Assembly (NCBI GenBank): GCA_032622095.1
Contig: CP136061.1
Span: 83,612,324-83,676,323, forward strand
Reading direction: 5' to 3'
DNA length: 64,000 nucleotides
DNA from: Siphonodentalium dalli
Taxonomy: Eukaryota > Mollusca > Scaphopoda > Gadilida > Siphonodentaliidae
The notes beneath the pieces were generated by a model. That model was given only the letters and a program-made list of their open reading frames with translations. It was not told the DNA's origin and ran no database searches. Position numbers and translations under genes: made by a program. Shown piece by piece: positions 12,020 to 24,160 of this stretch (positions are counted from its first letter, which is position 1; every line of letters begins with the position of its first letter).

Positions 12020-13520
12020 ATATCTATATTTGCGAATGTATGTCGGTCTGTCTGTGTTCTATATAAATCCACAGGGGACCATCTAGATGATACCAAAGGG
12101 GTACACTAGGGGTAACTTTTTACGAGAAAGATAATGGTGCGAGTTTTTTAAGTGACGCCGTTATTGTCAGGGGCAGAAAAGGGGGAGGGGCAGATTGTTT
12201 TTGTCGCCGATTGCCACGAAACTTACATATAATCATCCCCATGATATGAAAAATATAATGGTGTGGTTTAGATATGTCCACCAAATTTGATAAAAACAAT
12301 TGTTTAGTCGCCGATTAGCACCAAACTTATAAATAATCATCTCCATGATATCAGGAGTGTAATTGTGTGGTATAAAGATGTCACAAGTGGGGCCATTCGA
12401 GTCAGTGGCGCATAGAGGTGAAAGGGACATAAACAATTATAACAGTATGTTTAGCGTCGATTTCCACCAGATTGATACATAATCCTCTCCGTAATATGAG
12501 GAAACTAATCGTGTTGTTTATATCCACCAAATTGGTGCCTTTTGGGTGAGAGATAATTTATGGGGACCTTAAATTTGATGCGAATACTCGCCAATTTTCA
12601 CCAATTTGATGTATATATGCATCTCCATAATGAGTCAAGTGTGTGGTTTAATGGTGACAAATGTTGCGCCGCTTGAGTCCGAAATAGGGGCGGGAGGGTC
12701 ACCAAAACTGAAAACAAATATTTTTAGTACCAATTACCATCAAATTCATACACGTTCTTATCAAATGATACGAGGAAATAAATCATACTGTCTGTATTTC
12801 TGTCTGTCTGTATGTGTTCTATATATAACGGGGAACAATTGAGATGGCACCAAGGCGGTCTAAAAGGGATAGCTTTTTGCGAGGAAGATAATGGTGTGGG
12901 TTTAAATTTTCTAAAGTGACGCAAATATGGTGAAATAGTTTTGTCGCCGATTTCCACCAAACGCATACATAATCACCTACGCGATATGGCGCTGTTCGAG
13001 TCAGCATTGCAAGGGGGCACCAAGAATTGATTTAATTAATTATTTTTAGCGCAGATTTCCACCAAATTGATATATTATTGTTCTCCATATACGAGGAAAA
13101 TAATAGTGTGATTTAAAGATGCCAAATTGGTGCCGTTTGGGTGAGAGATGGGTGGGGTCATATCTATTGTAAGAATTTGTTCAGTTGCTGATTACCACCA
13201 AACCTATATATACTCATATCCAGCATCCATGAGTATAATGTATGTGGTTTAGATATGTAAAAAGTGCCGCCGTTAAAGTCATGCATGAGGATGGCAGTTC
13301 CACGAAAGCTGATACAATTGTATTTAGCAGTAATTTCCACCAAGTTCACACACGTTCTTATCTAATGAAGCGATGAATTAAACCACATTTGGTGTTGTTT
13401 GGGTCACGAATGGCGAGAGGATATGCACTATCATTGATAAGATTGCTAATCGCCGATATCCACCTATAAGTTACATATAGTCACCCAGGCCATCTCCATA
13501 TCGTTTTAATGAGATTTTGG
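12020..13520. repeat. degenerate satellite-like array, ~137-bp unit
   Basis: Ten diverged units are anchored by a TTTCCACCAAA-like motif near 12213, 12316, 12463, 12598, 12735, 12952, 13057, 13195, 13335 and 13467. Typical spacing is 132-147 bp. Units also share CGCCGATT, ATAATCATCTCCAT and GTGTGGTTTA. A second motif block with TGTCTGTCTGT, GGCACCA and GATAATGGTG appears at about 12040-12170 and 12770-12920, so the array has higher-order structure. Confidence 0.75.
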
Positions 13521-13599
13521 AGTTCAAATTGCACAATCTCGACAAATGGTGACCCAATTAAGTCACACGAACAATTATATCTTCTCAAATGTCATATTT

Positions 13600-13920
13600 A
13601 TATGGGGATGGAAATCGGGGCATTCCTATAATGATCTAGCAACACAGATACATAGAAGAAAGCATTAAAAGCATATTTATATCAATCTATTTAAGAGATA
13701 CATATATTCATTCAAACTGAGGGACCTTGAGTCGTCAGAGGATTGCATATTAGAATGGGATGGGAATCAGGGCATTCACACAATGAGCTAGCAAAAACAG
13801 ATACATAGAAGAAGCATTAAAAAAGTATATTTATCATTCTGTTTAAGAGATACACATATTCTTGCAAACTGAGAAACCTCGAACCGTCAGAGGATTGCAT
13901 ATTAGAATGGCTCATGTATA
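13600..13920. repeat. two-copy ~140-bp tandem repeat
   Basis: 13610-13760 and 13755-13910 share ATGGGGATGGAAATCGGGGC-like starts, ACACAGATACATAGAAGAA, TTTAAGAGATACATATT and CGTCAGAGGATTGCATATTA. Two imperfect direct copies. Confidence 0.7.
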
Positions 13921-14639
13921 TATTATAACACAATTGAGTCTGTTTCATTCAATAGAGTTTCCACAAAAAGTTTCAATTTGTCAAGAGATATGGAAATATA
14001 TCGAAGGCCTGTTCAAAAATAGTGATCAGTGTGCAGTCAAATATATTTTCTTCTGGTATAAACGAAAATGCACATGACTTTTCAGGATCCTCCAGTACTG
14101 ACATCTGACATCTGACAAGGTATATCTGACTGATACAGCGGATTTTTTAGAACAGAATGATCGACTAACATAAACAACTCAAAATCTCGCTCTGTGTCGG
14201 GCACATGTAGCTGATATACTTGCGCAGCAACATTTCTTTCAAACTGAGAATATTTAGCCAATATATAGCACCATGAACAGATGAGCACCTGGACATTTCT
14301 TTAAAACATCTGTATCTTCATGGAAATATGATATCCAGGTGTCCTCAAGATCTTAGTCCAACCCAATAGATTGATTGATACATCTCTATATGTAAAACCC
14401 AATAGTCGTCTTTTATTTATGAGAACTAATGTGTTTATTATGTTCGTGTATCATGTTATAACGTCTGAAGTATATGCAGTTGTAAATAAATAAATACTTC
14501 TATATTGGTTGAACGGAAAACGATAAACAAAAGGACAATCGACAAGGTGAGCCACTACTTATATTCCATTACTGTGTAAGAATCATGTTTTGTGATGCTA
14601 TTTGAGTATACAATTTATGAGAAAACGTGTAACACTTTG

Positions 14640-14731
14640 AGCAAGAATATTCTCTATTCCCAACAAATATCCACAGCATGCAGAGGGATTCACATCACTT
14701 TAACCTGGGCAACACCGGGTAACCCTGCTAA
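14640..14731 (+). mobile_element. Helitron-like 3' end
   Basis: The tract CACATCACTTTAACCTGGGC runs into a short hairpin (CCTGGGCAACACCGGG), then TAACCCTGCTAA followed by T. A small GC-rich hairpin about 10 bp before CTRR|T is the Helitron 3' signature. No RepHel protein is visible, so at most a non-autonomous or truncated element. A weaker relative lies near 1990-2030. Confidence 0.5.
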
Positions 14732-14835
14732 TAAATTATATTAACATAGGTGATCAACGCGGAGCGTTTATTATCAGCCCTAAGATATGTGGGGAAATTA
14801 TGCGCACATAACATGTAGGTAATTGGACACAGAGC

Positions 14836-15290
14836 GTGTCATGTGATAGATGACTTACTCTTTGGTTCCCATGCTAGGTGTGTAAGCCACCCGTCATGGG
14901 ATAGATGACTTACTCTTTGGTTCCCATGCTAGGTTTGTAAGCCACCCGTCATGGGATAGATGACTTACTCTTTGGTTCCCATGCTAGGTGTGTAAGCCAC
15001 CCGTCATGGGATAGATGACTTATTATTTGGTTCCCATGCTAGGTGTTTAAGCGACCCGTCATGTGATAGATGACTTACTCTTTGGTTCCCATGCTAGATG
15101 TGTAAGCCACCCGTCATGTGATAGATGACTTACTCTTTGGTTCCCATGCTAGATGTGTAAGCCACCCGTCATGGGATAGATGACTTATTATTTGGTTCCC
15201 ATGCTAGGTGTGTAAGCCACCCGTCATGGGATAGATGACTTACTCTTTGGTTCCCATGCTAGGTGTGTAAGCGACTCGTCATCTTCCTGC
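14836..15290. repeat. 55-bp satellite, ~8 units
   Basis: Near-identical direct repeats of GATAGATGACTTACTCTTTG.. ending GTGTAAGCCACCCGTCATGG. Units are contiguous without unique spacers, so this is a satellite and not a CRISPR array. Variants (ACTTATTATTTGG, GCTAGATG) are shared between non-adjacent units, suggesting multi-unit amplification. Confidence 0.95.
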
Positions 15291-15743
15291 TGCTATATCA
15301 TAACCCCGACAATATAGCAAGAACCAGACCATATTTCCCAGGAGTCAGACATGTTACTGTGTTGGCGCAGTGAGGATAGTGTCTGTTGAAGTGACTGTTC
15401 AAAGTAGGCAAAATAAGCCTAAGCCGGACGTAATTTGATAAAAATCGACTTCTGCACGAGAACAAGCGCCCTGTGCAAGCAAGCATTTTCGACCTTTTCG
15501 TTATGATTAGTGTTATGGTATTGTATGGTGTGATTTTATTCTGCAGCATAATATATATAAATACAAAACACAATACAATGTTTATAATTATATGTAGTGT
15601 GGAGATGACATAGTCTCGAGGATCGTATCCCTGTCACCTCCATGTGCAGATAAATAATAATTATTGGCGAGAAGTCAGGTGATCATTTCATTAAACATAT
15701 GTACAAGTATATTAATAAAGTTATATTTATATGCCCCTGATCC

Positions 15744-15775
<32 letters not shown>

Positions 15776-15788
15776 GATATATATATAG

Positions 15789-15830
<42 letters not shown>
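15744..15830. repeat. (AT)n microsatellite
   Basis: Two long AT runs interrupted by AGATATATATATAGCT. Confidence 0.95.
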
Positions 15831-15839
15831 TACACATAT

Positions 15840-16270
15840 TTAAGTTTTGACGAATACAGGAGTGTTGATTGGGATGTGGGTTTGATTAATCAGTATTGAA
15901 GTTAGCACGGACCTGATCTACACTCATCAATCATAGCAATTGGTAGTATTACATTTGACGGTTAAATTTCCAATGTTGATTTGATTAAAAAAGATTTGAA
16001 TATGGTTCTTGATGTGAGCTTTCTCATATTTTTGTGGAGGCTAGACCATATTTTGATGAATAAAAAAACCGGAAGTCATGACGTTAACAGTGCCATTGAA
16101 TTACTGGTCATTAGCCAACGTAATGTGGAACTCGGATCACGGATTTGACGCACACCTAGAAAATATCAGTGGTAAACACATGGAAATTACACACGAGACT
16201 TCATATATATCGATGGGATGGTACTGTACATTACTGTGTTTTTTGTTTTCACAATGCATTATTTGAATAC
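15840..16270. other. stretch without a supported gene
   Basis: An open frame from 16078 to 16266 (plus) lacks splice or domain support. Nothing else is seen. Confidence 0.3.
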
Positions 16271-16273
16271 GTT

Positions 16274-16540
16274 TCAAAGTCGTTTATTCCACACAGTAAA
16301 CCACGCTGACATTATCAATCGGATAGAGGGCTGAACATCCCACCCAGAAAAAGCCAATGCTGAGTGCATGGCAACTACACAATTATCACCCATGATAAAT
16401 TGTAACTCCTTCACGACCTCCCGTAGCTGTACTAATGTGTGGGAGTAGATACCCAGTGTCTTGCTAAGAATCCGCGTCGTATGATTGTTTGACATGATTA
16501 TCGAGTCTTTTGACTCATCACGGTACTGTTCCGACATATT
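16274..16540 (-). CDS. unrecognised ~88-codon ORF
   Basis: An ATG near 16537 on the minus strand opens an acidic-then-mixed protein (MSEQYRDESKD, later LVQLREVVKELQFIM, then WDVQPSIRLIMSAWF) ending in a stop near 16274. Base composition is less AT-rich than its flanks and the sequence looks protein-like. No family is recognised, no partner exon is seen, and it lies just upstream of an L1/Tx1-like LINE on the other strand. It could be a gene fragment, a transposon relic or chance. Confidence 0.3.
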   Translation of the reverse strand, partial: NMSEQYRDESKDSIIMSNNHTTRILSKTLGIYSHTLVQLREVVKELQFIMGDNCVVAMHSALAFSGWDVQPSIRLIMSAWFTVWNKRL

Positions 16541-16549
16541 CAAGTCGGG

Positions 16550-17065
16550 ATAACAAACTAATTGCCGTCGATCGGGTCATTGTCACAAGGCATCGATCAC
16601 ATTCCCTCTCTATCGTTTTTGACCCAATATATGACGTCTTCGCATAAAAATCGCTACGTCATGCTGCAAACCTGGGTTCTTTCATTTTGCTACAGAAATA
16701 GAACTCGAGCAATTTCATGTCATTAAGTAAATAAATGATTAATTTATTCCCTTCATTATGAATGTAAGTTGTTCAACTTTTTCATGCATCCACTCAAGAA
16801 TTTGATTCGCCAAACTAGTCTCGTCCATTCGACCCACATGGATACGAAAAGCTGGCTACGAATTTGATCGCCCTTGAAAAGCTATCTACATTTGTGATCA
16901 ATTTTTAGCAAGTGGCTGCGAATGTGTCGACGCCTTGCATGTGACAATGGCCCCATCAACCCAATCGCCACACTAAATCTAGGAAATGATGTGCGATAAA
17001 ATAAAATAAAATAATCTGCCATCTTCACATTAAGATATCCTTAAGTTTGGTATGCGTATGTACAT
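16550..17065. other. intergenic stretch before the second LINE
   Basis: No exon signals. 16845-16930 repeats AAAAGCT..CTACGAATTTG-like phrases. 16997-17015 is a short AAAATAAAATAAAAT run. Confidence 0.3.
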
Positions 17066-17074
17066 CAACACACA

Positions 17075-20000
17075 TCAGTGTTATTCAATAAATAATCCCA
17101 ATTGTGATGACAAATATGCTGAATTGGTCAAATCTACGATAGATAATAATAAATCAAGATACGGATATAAAATATATACCGATGAGCCGAATAAACCGCA
17201 AGTTACACGTAACACAAGTAAACGTTTATTTTTGGACACCCTATTGCTAGATATTAGAGGCGAGACTTTACATTTTGCGTCAAAACGAAAGAAAGAACGA
17301 CAAATGAAAGAAAATGAACTGAATAGATCAAAAATATTGCTCGAAATTGAAATAGATAACAATAACTTAGATACAAAAAATAAAGACGAATTACTAGATA
17401 AAATACATAAAATTGACACTGATCTTTACGAAATTAGAAAAGAAGTCACGAATGGGGCAATGTTAAGATCAAGAGCCAAATGGATTGAATGTGAAAAACC
17501 AACAAAATATTTCCTCAATCTAGAAAAATGCAATTCGATATCAAAAACTCTATGCAACCTTACCGACTCCAATGGTAAAATATTGACAATCAATCAGACA
17601 TATTGCATGAGGCTAGACATTTTTACGAAAAGTTATATGCGTCGAAAAACATACGCAACCTTGATATTCATACTATTCTTGAAAATGACCATACAATATT
17701 GTCCCAAGACACTGCCAACAGTATAGAAGGGCCAATAACTCTAACTGAACTAACTTATGCGCTGAAGCGATCACAAAATTATAAATGCAGCGGACTAGAT
17801 GGATACCCATATGAGTTTTGGAAATATTTCTGGCCCAATTATATGCGAATCACTCAATGAAGCTTATGGTAAAGGGGAACTCTCAATCACCCAGAAACAA
17901 GGACTAATTACTCTGATCCCAAAAAAAAGATAAAGAAAGACATCATTTGAAAAACTGGCGACCAATTTCACTCTTAAATATATCTTATAAATTAGCTTCT
18001 TCATGCATAGCTGAAAGATTAGAACGTGTTCTACCATATATAATAAGTGATGATCAAACAGGATTCTTAAAAAATCGCTACATCGGGGATAATACTAGAC
18101 TGATATATGACCTTATTCACGAGACGACATTGGCCGGTAAACCTGGGTTACTGCTCCTCCTAGGCTTCGAAAAAGCTTTTGATTCAGTATCATGGAAATT
18201 TATACATAAATTCCTCGACTTCTTTAATTTTGGAGATGCCATGAAGAGGTGGATTTCTATATTTTATACGAATATCAACTCATCTATTGTAATAAATGGA
18301 CATATATCTCAGAGTTTCAAACTATATCGTGGCTGTCGACGGGGTTACCCAGTCTCGCCGTATATTTTTTTGATATGCGCGGAAATCTTAGCTATTATGA
18401 TAAAGTCCAATGACCGCATTATAGGTATCAACCTCGGCAATTTTGAATACAAAAATACACAGTATGCAGACGACACGACTCTCATCTTGGACGGTAGCGA
18501 AGAAAGCCTCAGGGAAGTATATAATGTTTTAAACTCATTTGCAAATTATTCAGGCCTGAAAATTAACAATAGCAAGTGTTAGGCGTCGTGGATTGGCTCT
18601 GAAAATTAACAATAGCAAGTGTCAGGCGTCGTGGATTGGCTCTTATACGGACCGTACGGATATTATATGCCCAGATCTTGGACTGAAATTTGATAGTACT
18701 TCCAATCTCCTTAGAATACACTTTGATACCAACCTTGACAAAATGCATATTAATTATGATAAAAAAAACCTTGCAGAAGTCAAACGTTTGATAGCAACAT
18801 GGAAACATCGGTTACTTACACCCATTGGTCGAATAACGGTGATAAAATCGCTAATACTCCTAAAATTAACGCACCTTTTTGTAGATCTACCAAATCCCAG
18901 TAATATTTTTATGAAAAGTCTTGAGACAACGCTCTTTAATTTTCTATGGAACTCGAAGCGTGATCGAGTTAAACGCAAAGTAATTTTTCATGATTATAAT
19001 AATGGCGGATTAAAAATGGTTGATGTAAACAAATTTATGCTGTCCATGAAAATAACCTGGGTGAGGCGTCTCGTAACCAAAAGTGCCAAATGGATCCCCT
19101 TAACAAAAATACGTTTATGCAATGACCCTTTGTTCCTTACTTATGACTATTCTAAACAGGCACAATAATTAACCAATTCTTTTTGGCATGATGTCCTGAT
19201 AGCATTCACAAAATTTCTTGAGAAGGATCGAAACAATCGTAAAATATCAGCATGTACGTTATGGAATAACCCAAACATAAAGCAACACGGAAAAGTAATA
19301 AATTTCACCTCCTGGCGAGAAAAAGGGATCATATTTTTAAATGATATGCTGGACAATAATGATCGCTTTCTTACACGAGACGATTTACTAAAGAATTATA
19401 ACATACGCACAAACTTCATCACTCTTAATAACATTCAGCATAAAATAAAATTACTCACAAAAAAACTTGACCAGCCTATAACTCGAACTTGCAGCCCCCT
19501 TTTACCGAATAATTTCATTAAACTGCTTAAAAACTATCGAGGAGGACAGGACTTTTATAACATCTTAATCGATACTCCAACTTCCACAGTAGCACACAGA
19601 AAATGGCAAGCGTTATTTCCTGACAACACAATTCAATGGTGTAAACTAGATTAATTACCCTTTCTCATGACGCTTGACACAAAGCTGCAATGGCTACAAT
19701 TCCGAATAAACTCACGAATATTATCAACTAACAAGTTTCTTAAAATGTCAAATTTACGACAAGATGATAAATGCGATAGATGTAAAAGCGAGACAGAAGA
19801 CATTTCCCACATATTTTGGAACTGTGTTCACGTTCAGAAATTCATTAAGGAACTCAGCGATTGGGGTAAAATTAACAGCATTGATCTCTGTCCCCAACAG
19901 ATGACAATGATTCTCGGCTCATCACCAACGAATCCGAACTTTATAACAAACATGCTATAGCTTCTAATTAAACAATACATTTATAGGACCAAATTCAAGC

Positions 20001-20160
20001 CAACTAAAGTATCGTTAAATGTTTTCCTCAAAGAATTGAATTATAGATACCAATGTGAGAAGTATACCGCACGATGCCAATCGAAACAAGAAGAATTTTC
20101 GAAAAACTGGTTCCTTTTAGAAAAGGCTATGCATATACGCACGAGTCAACACAAATAAAC
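17075..20160 (+). pseudogene. L1/Tx1-like LINE, 5'-truncated and broken
   Basis: ORF2-type protein lacking the endonuclease. 17080-17600: pre-RT region rich in Lys/Glu with the diagnostic RSRAKWIECEKPTKYFLNLE. 17610-17860: FYEKLYASK and LKRSQNYKCSGLDGYPYEFW. 17945-18580: reverse transcriptase with NWRPISLLNISYKL, GFEKAFDS and YADDTTLIL. 18590-19165: post-RT with LTPIGRITVIKSL and FLWNSKRDR. 19190-19960: C-terminal part with a CDRC..H..C knuckle (DKCDRCKSETEDISHIFWNC). 19960-20157: terminal segment ending TSQHK and a stop. Frame breaks occur near 17600, 17860-17945, 18585, 19167 and 19654-19960. A 43-bp direct duplication at 18556-18641 adds an in-frame stop. The start inside the pre-RT region is typical 5' truncation. 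Confidence 0.88.
18556..18641 (+). repeat. 43-bp tandem microduplication inside the LINE
   Basis: CTGAAAATTAACAATAGCAA.. begins at 18556 and again at 18599. The copies differ at one base seen by eye (GTGTTAGG versus GTGTCAGG). The T makes a TAG in copy one; 43 is not a multiple of 3, so the frame also shifts. Confidence 0.95.
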
Positions 20161-20551
20161 TTGAGTGTCCTGAAAATTATCTCTTCACCAGTTCTAAAAC
20201 TCACTTAAATACTCTACCCAAGACATATACTATATATGCTGTCTATAGTTAGTTGTCGTACCGATGCACCGTGCACAGAAACAAAGTTCGAAAGATTTAA
20301 AATCTGCATAAAAATGAACACATTATTCGATTTATCCCTATGTGAGTGCATATGCTGTACGAAAGACGTGTAAATGAAGTGAGCGAGTTGTGAGAGAATT
20401 GGAAGAATGTAACGTTATCTACTATAATATGTATCATGGCTGTATGCACATCCATTCATTGATGTCTGTTTATTCCACTACAAAAAATCTATAAAAAATA
20501 AATTCACAATTATCACATATATAAATCGTAGGTGGGGTATTCTGTGATCGG
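20160..20551. other. LINE 3' flank, no gene seen
   Basis: AT-rich sequence after the LINE stop, probably its 3' UTR at first. No clear tail or target duplication was found. Confidence 0.3.
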
Positions 20552-21241
20552 GTTTTGAATGACACTGTTAACGTCATGGTTAAGCGGGAAATGCTGCTGT
20601 AGGTGTTTAACAAGTGACCTCACAACGTTGTCTCTTTCTATTGCTTGTTGTTTGAAAATATGAAGTAAATGCACTTGGTTGTGCATTATAATACCAGTCA
20701 TGTTTATATAGTGGTATAATACCATTCATGTTTATATAGTGGTATAATACCAGTCATGTTTATATAGTGTTATAATACCAGTCATGTTTATATATTGTTA
20801 TAATACCACTCATGTTTATATAGTGGTATTATAATACCAGTCATGTTTATATAGTGGTATAATACCAGTCATGTTTATATAGTGGTATAATACCAGTCAT
20901 GTTTATATAGTGGTATTATAATACCAGTCATGTTTATATAGTGGTATAATACCAGTCATGTTTATATAGTGGTATAATACCAGTCATGTTTATATAGTGG
21001 TATTATAATACCAGTCATGTTTATATAGTGGTATTATAATACCAGTCATGTTTATATAGTGGTATTATAATACTAGTCATGTTTATATAGTGGTATTATA
21101 ATACCAGTCATGTTTATATAGTGGTATTATAATAACAGTCATGTTTATATAGTGGTATGTCATGTTTATATAGTGGTATTTGTTATTGAAGTATAATGTT
21201 TTTGTGTTAACGATTTTATGTCGCTACTACCAGAAATAATG
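20552..21241. repeat. 690-bp tandem duplication, copy 1
   Basis: Starts TTTTGAATGACACTGTTAAC and ends CGCTACTACCAGAAATAATG. It matches 21242-21931 with the same head and tail; the middle is a minisatellite whose unit order differs between the copies. Confidence 0.95.
20697..21175. repeat. minisatellite, 26/31-bp units (copy 1)
   Basis: Units of CAGTCATGTTTATATAGTGG plus TATAATAC or TATTATAATAC. Short and long units alternate, and unit order is partly shared with the second array. Confidence 0.95.
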
Positions 21242-21931
21242 TTTTTGAATGACACTGTTAACGTCATGGTTAAGCGGGAAATGCTGCTGTAGGTGTTTAA
21301 CAAGTGACCTCACAACGTTGTCTCTTTCTATTGCTTGTTGTTTGAAAATATGAAGTAAATGCACTTGGTTGTGCATTATAATACCATTCATGTTTATATA
21401 GTGGTATAATACCATTCATGTTTATATAGTGGTATAATACCAGTCATGTTTATATAGTGTTATAATACCAGTCATGTTTATATATTGTTATAATACCACT
21501 CATGTTTATATAGTGGTATTATAATACCAGTCATGTTTATATAGTGGTATAATACCAGTCATGTTTATATAGTGGTATAATACCAGTCATGTTTATATAG
21601 TGGTATTATAATACCAGTCATGTTTATATAGTGGTATAATACCAGTCATGTTTATATAGTGGTATTATAATACCAGTCATGTTTATATAGTGGTATTATA
21701 ATACCAGTCATGTTTATATAGTGGTATTATAATACCAGTCATGTTTATATAGTGGTATTATAATACTAGTCATGTTTATATAGTGGTATTATAATACCAG
21801 TCATGTTTATATAGTGGTATTATAATACCAGTCATGTTTATATAGTGGTATGTCATGTTTATATAGTGGTATTTGTTATTGAAGTATAATGTTTTTGTGT
21901 TAACGATTTTATGTCGCTACTACCAGAAATA
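21242..21931. repeat. 690-bp tandem duplication, copy 2
   Basis: Direct copy of 20552-21241 with near-identical flanks. Its downstream neighbour is GTATTTTCGCCGG rather than another unit start, so only two copies exist. Confidence 0.95.
21382..21868. repeat. minisatellite, 26/31-bp units (copy 2)
   Basis: Same units as 20697-21175 but with a different pattern of short and long units in the second half. This shows unit turnover since the duplication. Confidence 0.95.
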
Positions 21932-22565
21932 ATGTATTTTCGCCGGAGAAAAGTATTGGTCGCTTGCGAAAATAAATAAATATATCCGTCCGGTATCAAT
22001 TCAAAAACGTTAGATATCCTCTGTTGCTTTTAGCCAAATAACGCGATGTCCCACTACGAAATTCAAACAGGTTTTGATATATAATGCTCTGTTCTGGGCT
22101 GTTTGCGATTGTTACTATGCATTGGTAATTCGCTATACGTACATATGTACATATTGAGGTTCCGCTTCTAGATTGGGTAACTCTTATGTCTATAGCTCGA
22201 ACGGCTTCTTATTTATTAGCAGAAAGCAATGTTGATCTAATCGTCCTGTATCATTGTGCAGGCTATAATATAGGTATGCATGTGTGCCATTGAATTTTCG
22301 GTGGGCTCTCTAAATACTCAATATCAACTTTGCTTCGACTTCAAAAAGACACATATTATCACATCTTGCTAAGTTCGGGATTTGGAAGTTTATCTTTGGG
22401 CAAACACATCATGGCATCACCATTTAGAATTTAGCACCAACACTTGGTTGTTAGCCAATCGTGTTTCGAAGTAAATTGTTATCTGTGTGGTTACAGTGGT
22501 TTGGAGTAAGGAGATTACGTTACTGACAGATCAGAGGCAAATACTGCAACTGACCCTTAAGACCC
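21932..22565. other. intergenic stretch, no gene seen
   Basis: No exon signals or clear repeats seen. Confidence 0.3.
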
Positions 22566-22656
22566 TTGTCCGGAAACCCTTCTATCAATTAATATTGATT
22601 ATATTTCGAACGTTTTATTATAAAATGAGATGATAAAGTGGGACCCCTTATTGTTC
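22566..22656. mobile_element. fragment of the TTAA MITE family
   Basis: GTCCGGAAACCCTTCTATCA followed by ATTAATATTGATTATATTTC and AAATGAGATGATAAAGTGGG matches the terminal part of the family at 56.7-57.7 kb and 61-64 kb. Both ends are missing. Confidence 0.75.
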
Positions 22657-22879
22657 TATGTTTGTTTTGATTGACTAAAATATATGTTGACTGGAATTAC
22701 ATTAACAGTGATATGTATGGAAGACAAAATGTTCATAAGTTCGGGAAGTACAATTTCACAAATAACAATTGAAATTCAATACAGTCTTCCATGTGCTCAA
22801 CTAAATATGTGTAAGACAGTACAGGTGATCGTAAAAGTGCCTTCAAGAACCAGTAGCATTAAATTAATTAATAAAAGGT

Positions 22880-24160
22880 GTCAGGGGGGCAAAATCGGTG
22901 TCAGACCGGTTTTCCGAAGACCTATTACTACGAAGGCCCACAACTCCGAAGACCCGATTCTCCGACGGACCACAACTCCGAAGACCCGATTCTCCGACGG
23001 CCCATAACTCCGAAGATCCAATTCTCCGACGGCCCATAACTCCGAAGATCCGATTCTCCGAAAGCCCATAACTCCGAAGGGCCGATTCTCCGAAGACCTA
23101 TAACTCCGAAGACCTATAACTCCGAAGGGCCGATTCTCCGAAGACCTATAACTCCGAAGGCCCGGTTCTCCGACGGCCCATAACTGCGAAGGTCCGATTC
23201 TCCGAAGATTTTGTTTTATCGGGGTATTATCGTTTACTAAATAGTGTACAGTCCAGTGGCGAAGCCAAGGGTTCCCAAAATTGCCACTGCCCCCATTAAA
23301 CCTCTACTTGCTATGTCAGACAATATGGGCCCCTACCAAAACATGTCCAATGTCATGTAAACGCCCGGAAATCGTTGATGGGGCATCAAAATATTCAAAC
23401 TTTTCCTACTGCCCCCACCTAAATGGGAATCCTGGGCCGCCACTGACTATACACCAGATACTATAACGTTACGTTGGCCCATGAGATGCCAGAGTAAAAT
23501 GTACAGGGGTGAACGGGGAAGAACTTGTCGCCCCTGTGCATGTTAGGCTACTCTGACATTCTTGCAGCGTTTCGTTATAATATACCCGGTGCACACCAGT
23601 GGCGGAGCCAGGGATCCCATTTAGGGGTGCACATTAATTAGCATATGTGGGGGATATGTGGGGGATATATCATGCATATGATATGCCGAAAGCATATCAC
23701 GAGGGCCTGATTTGGGGAGCGCATACATGGGAGGGGTCGCCCCCAATCGTTGGTCCGGGGGCTCCCCTGGGCAGGAACACTGTGAATATTTGAATGCCTA
23801 GGAGGGATTTCCTGACGTTTACATGACATTTGACATGTTGTTTGGGGGCGGTTTTCCCTAGGGCCCCATTGACCCCGCCACTGGACTGTTCACTATTTAA
23901 TAAGCGATAAAACATGATCTTCGGAGAATCGGACCTTCGGAGAATCGGCCCTTCGGAGTTATAGACCTTCGGAGTTATGGGCGTTCGGAGTTATAGGCCT
24001 TCGGAGTTATGGGCTTTCGGGGTTATGGGTCTTCGGAATTATGGGATTTCGGAGAATCGGGACTTCGGAGTTATGGGCTTTCGGAGAATCGGGGCGTCGG
24101 AGAATCTGACCTTCGGAGAATCGGACCTTCGGAGTTATGGGTCTTCGGAAAAACGCTACG
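22880..24160. mobile_element. foldback element, giant imperfect palindrome with inverted minisatellite arms
   Basis: The left arm opens with 16-bp units (CTCCGAAGACCCGATT and CTCCGAAGGCCCATAA types, 22910-23214). The right arm carries the reverse complement (CTTCGGAGAATCGGAC, TTCGGAGTTATGGG; 23912-24153). Inside, both arms continue with matching unique sequence in mirror order: GTTTTATCG, ACAGTCCAGTGGCG, AACATGTC.AATGTCATGTAAACG, TAAATGGGA, CCGCCACTG, CAGGGG. The centre is near 23520. This is the structure of FB-type foldback elements; no transposase is visible. Open frames over the arms are repeat artefacts. Confidence 0.8.

Noticed and set aside
14836-15290. Regular 55-bp repeats resembling a CRISPR array
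   Set aside because: The whole 55-bp period is repeated with no unique spacers, and the window is clearly eukaryotic.
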